Assembly (NCBI GenBank): GCA_021823875.1
Contig: JAKAMD010000265.1
Span: 1 to 5,148, forward strand
Reading direction: 5' to 3'
DNA length: 5,148 nucleotides
From: Pseudomonadota bacterium
GTDB lineage: Bacteria > Pseudomonadota > Alphaproteobacteria > Rhizobiales > Xanthobacteraceae
Made by a program: the position numbers and the translations under genes. Position 1 is the first letter of the stretch. Each line of letters opens with the position of its first letter. This document shows positions 5,037-5,148 of this stretch, one piece after another. The notes under the pieces are model-generated. The model did no database searches and was not told where the DNA came from. It saw nothing but the letters and a program-made list of their open reading frames with translations.

Positions 5037-5148
5037 GTGTCGGTAAAATCCGGTGCTTGCCAAGGCCCGTACGCCTATCGCGTTCTGGCTCCCCATTACC
5101 GCCATTCCACTCATCCGCAGCAGTGCCGCGCCGCTACTGCGCGTGCGG
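5037..5148 (+). CDS. Possible 5' end of an unrecognised gene (runs off window)
   Basis: A GTG at 5037 is preceded by a long purine tract (5021-5033, AAGGGGAGGGGAG) that could serve as a very strong ribosome binding site at about 7 bases. The frame stays open for 37 codons to the window end. I do not recognise the product (it begins VSVKSGACQGPYAY), and its third positions are less G/C-biased than those of the other genes. All three plus frames are open at the very end: the frame from GTG 5053 reads a hydrophobic segment (IAFWLPITAIPLI) with better codon bias but has no ribosome binding site. Which frame is used, if any, cannot be settled from the bases present. Confidence 0.25.
   Translation, partial: MSVKSGACQGPYAYRVLAPHYRHSTHPQQCRAATARA

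Overview
The window looks like chromosomal DNA from a GC-rich alphaproteobacterium, probably a Bradyrhizobium/Rhodopseudomonas-like member of the Hyphomicrobiales (Rhizobiales). This rests on codon use with strong G/C bias at third positions, on the protein families present, and on a chemoreceptor ending in the xWxxF tail. The genus is inference; no marker gene is present.

Most genes belong to the accessory set of a molybdenum/tungsten formate dehydrogenase (FDH) locus. Positions 2-448 (+) are the C-terminal part of a DUF6352-type protein. Next, on the minus strand (445-2253), is a complete methyl-accepting chemotaxis protein whose stop codon shares a CTAG with the DUF6352 stop. A divergent intergenic region (2254-2630) separates it from a plus-strand operon: a TorD-family chaperone with an extra N-terminal Cro/YdaS-like helix-turn-helix (2631-3404), a 66-residue twin-arginine peptide of the 'formate dehydrogenase region TAT target' type (3443-3643), a DUF3305 protein (3675-4187) and a DUF3306 protein (4184-4813, overlapping by four bases in GTGA). 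The catalytic FDH subunits are not in the window.

After DUF3306 come about 220 bases with no convincing gene. They hold a weak hairpin, a perfect 10-base tandem duplication, a perfect 9+9 palindrome, and a TATAAT box just downstream of the palindrome. A strong purine-rich ribosome binding site then precedes a GTG-started reading frame that runs off the window end and that I do not recognise.

Working model: the TorD-like protein handles maturation of a Tat-exported or molybdenum-containing FDH partner, and the small Tat peptide and the DUF3305/DUF3306 proteins are co-expressed accessories of unknown function. The DNA-binding-like domain on the chaperone raises the possibility that enzyme maturation is coupled to transcription. 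The chemoreceptor is not an FDH component; it sits between two FDH-associated segments and may be an insertion or may link sensing to this metabolism. I see no transposon, CRISPR array, tRNA or rRNA.
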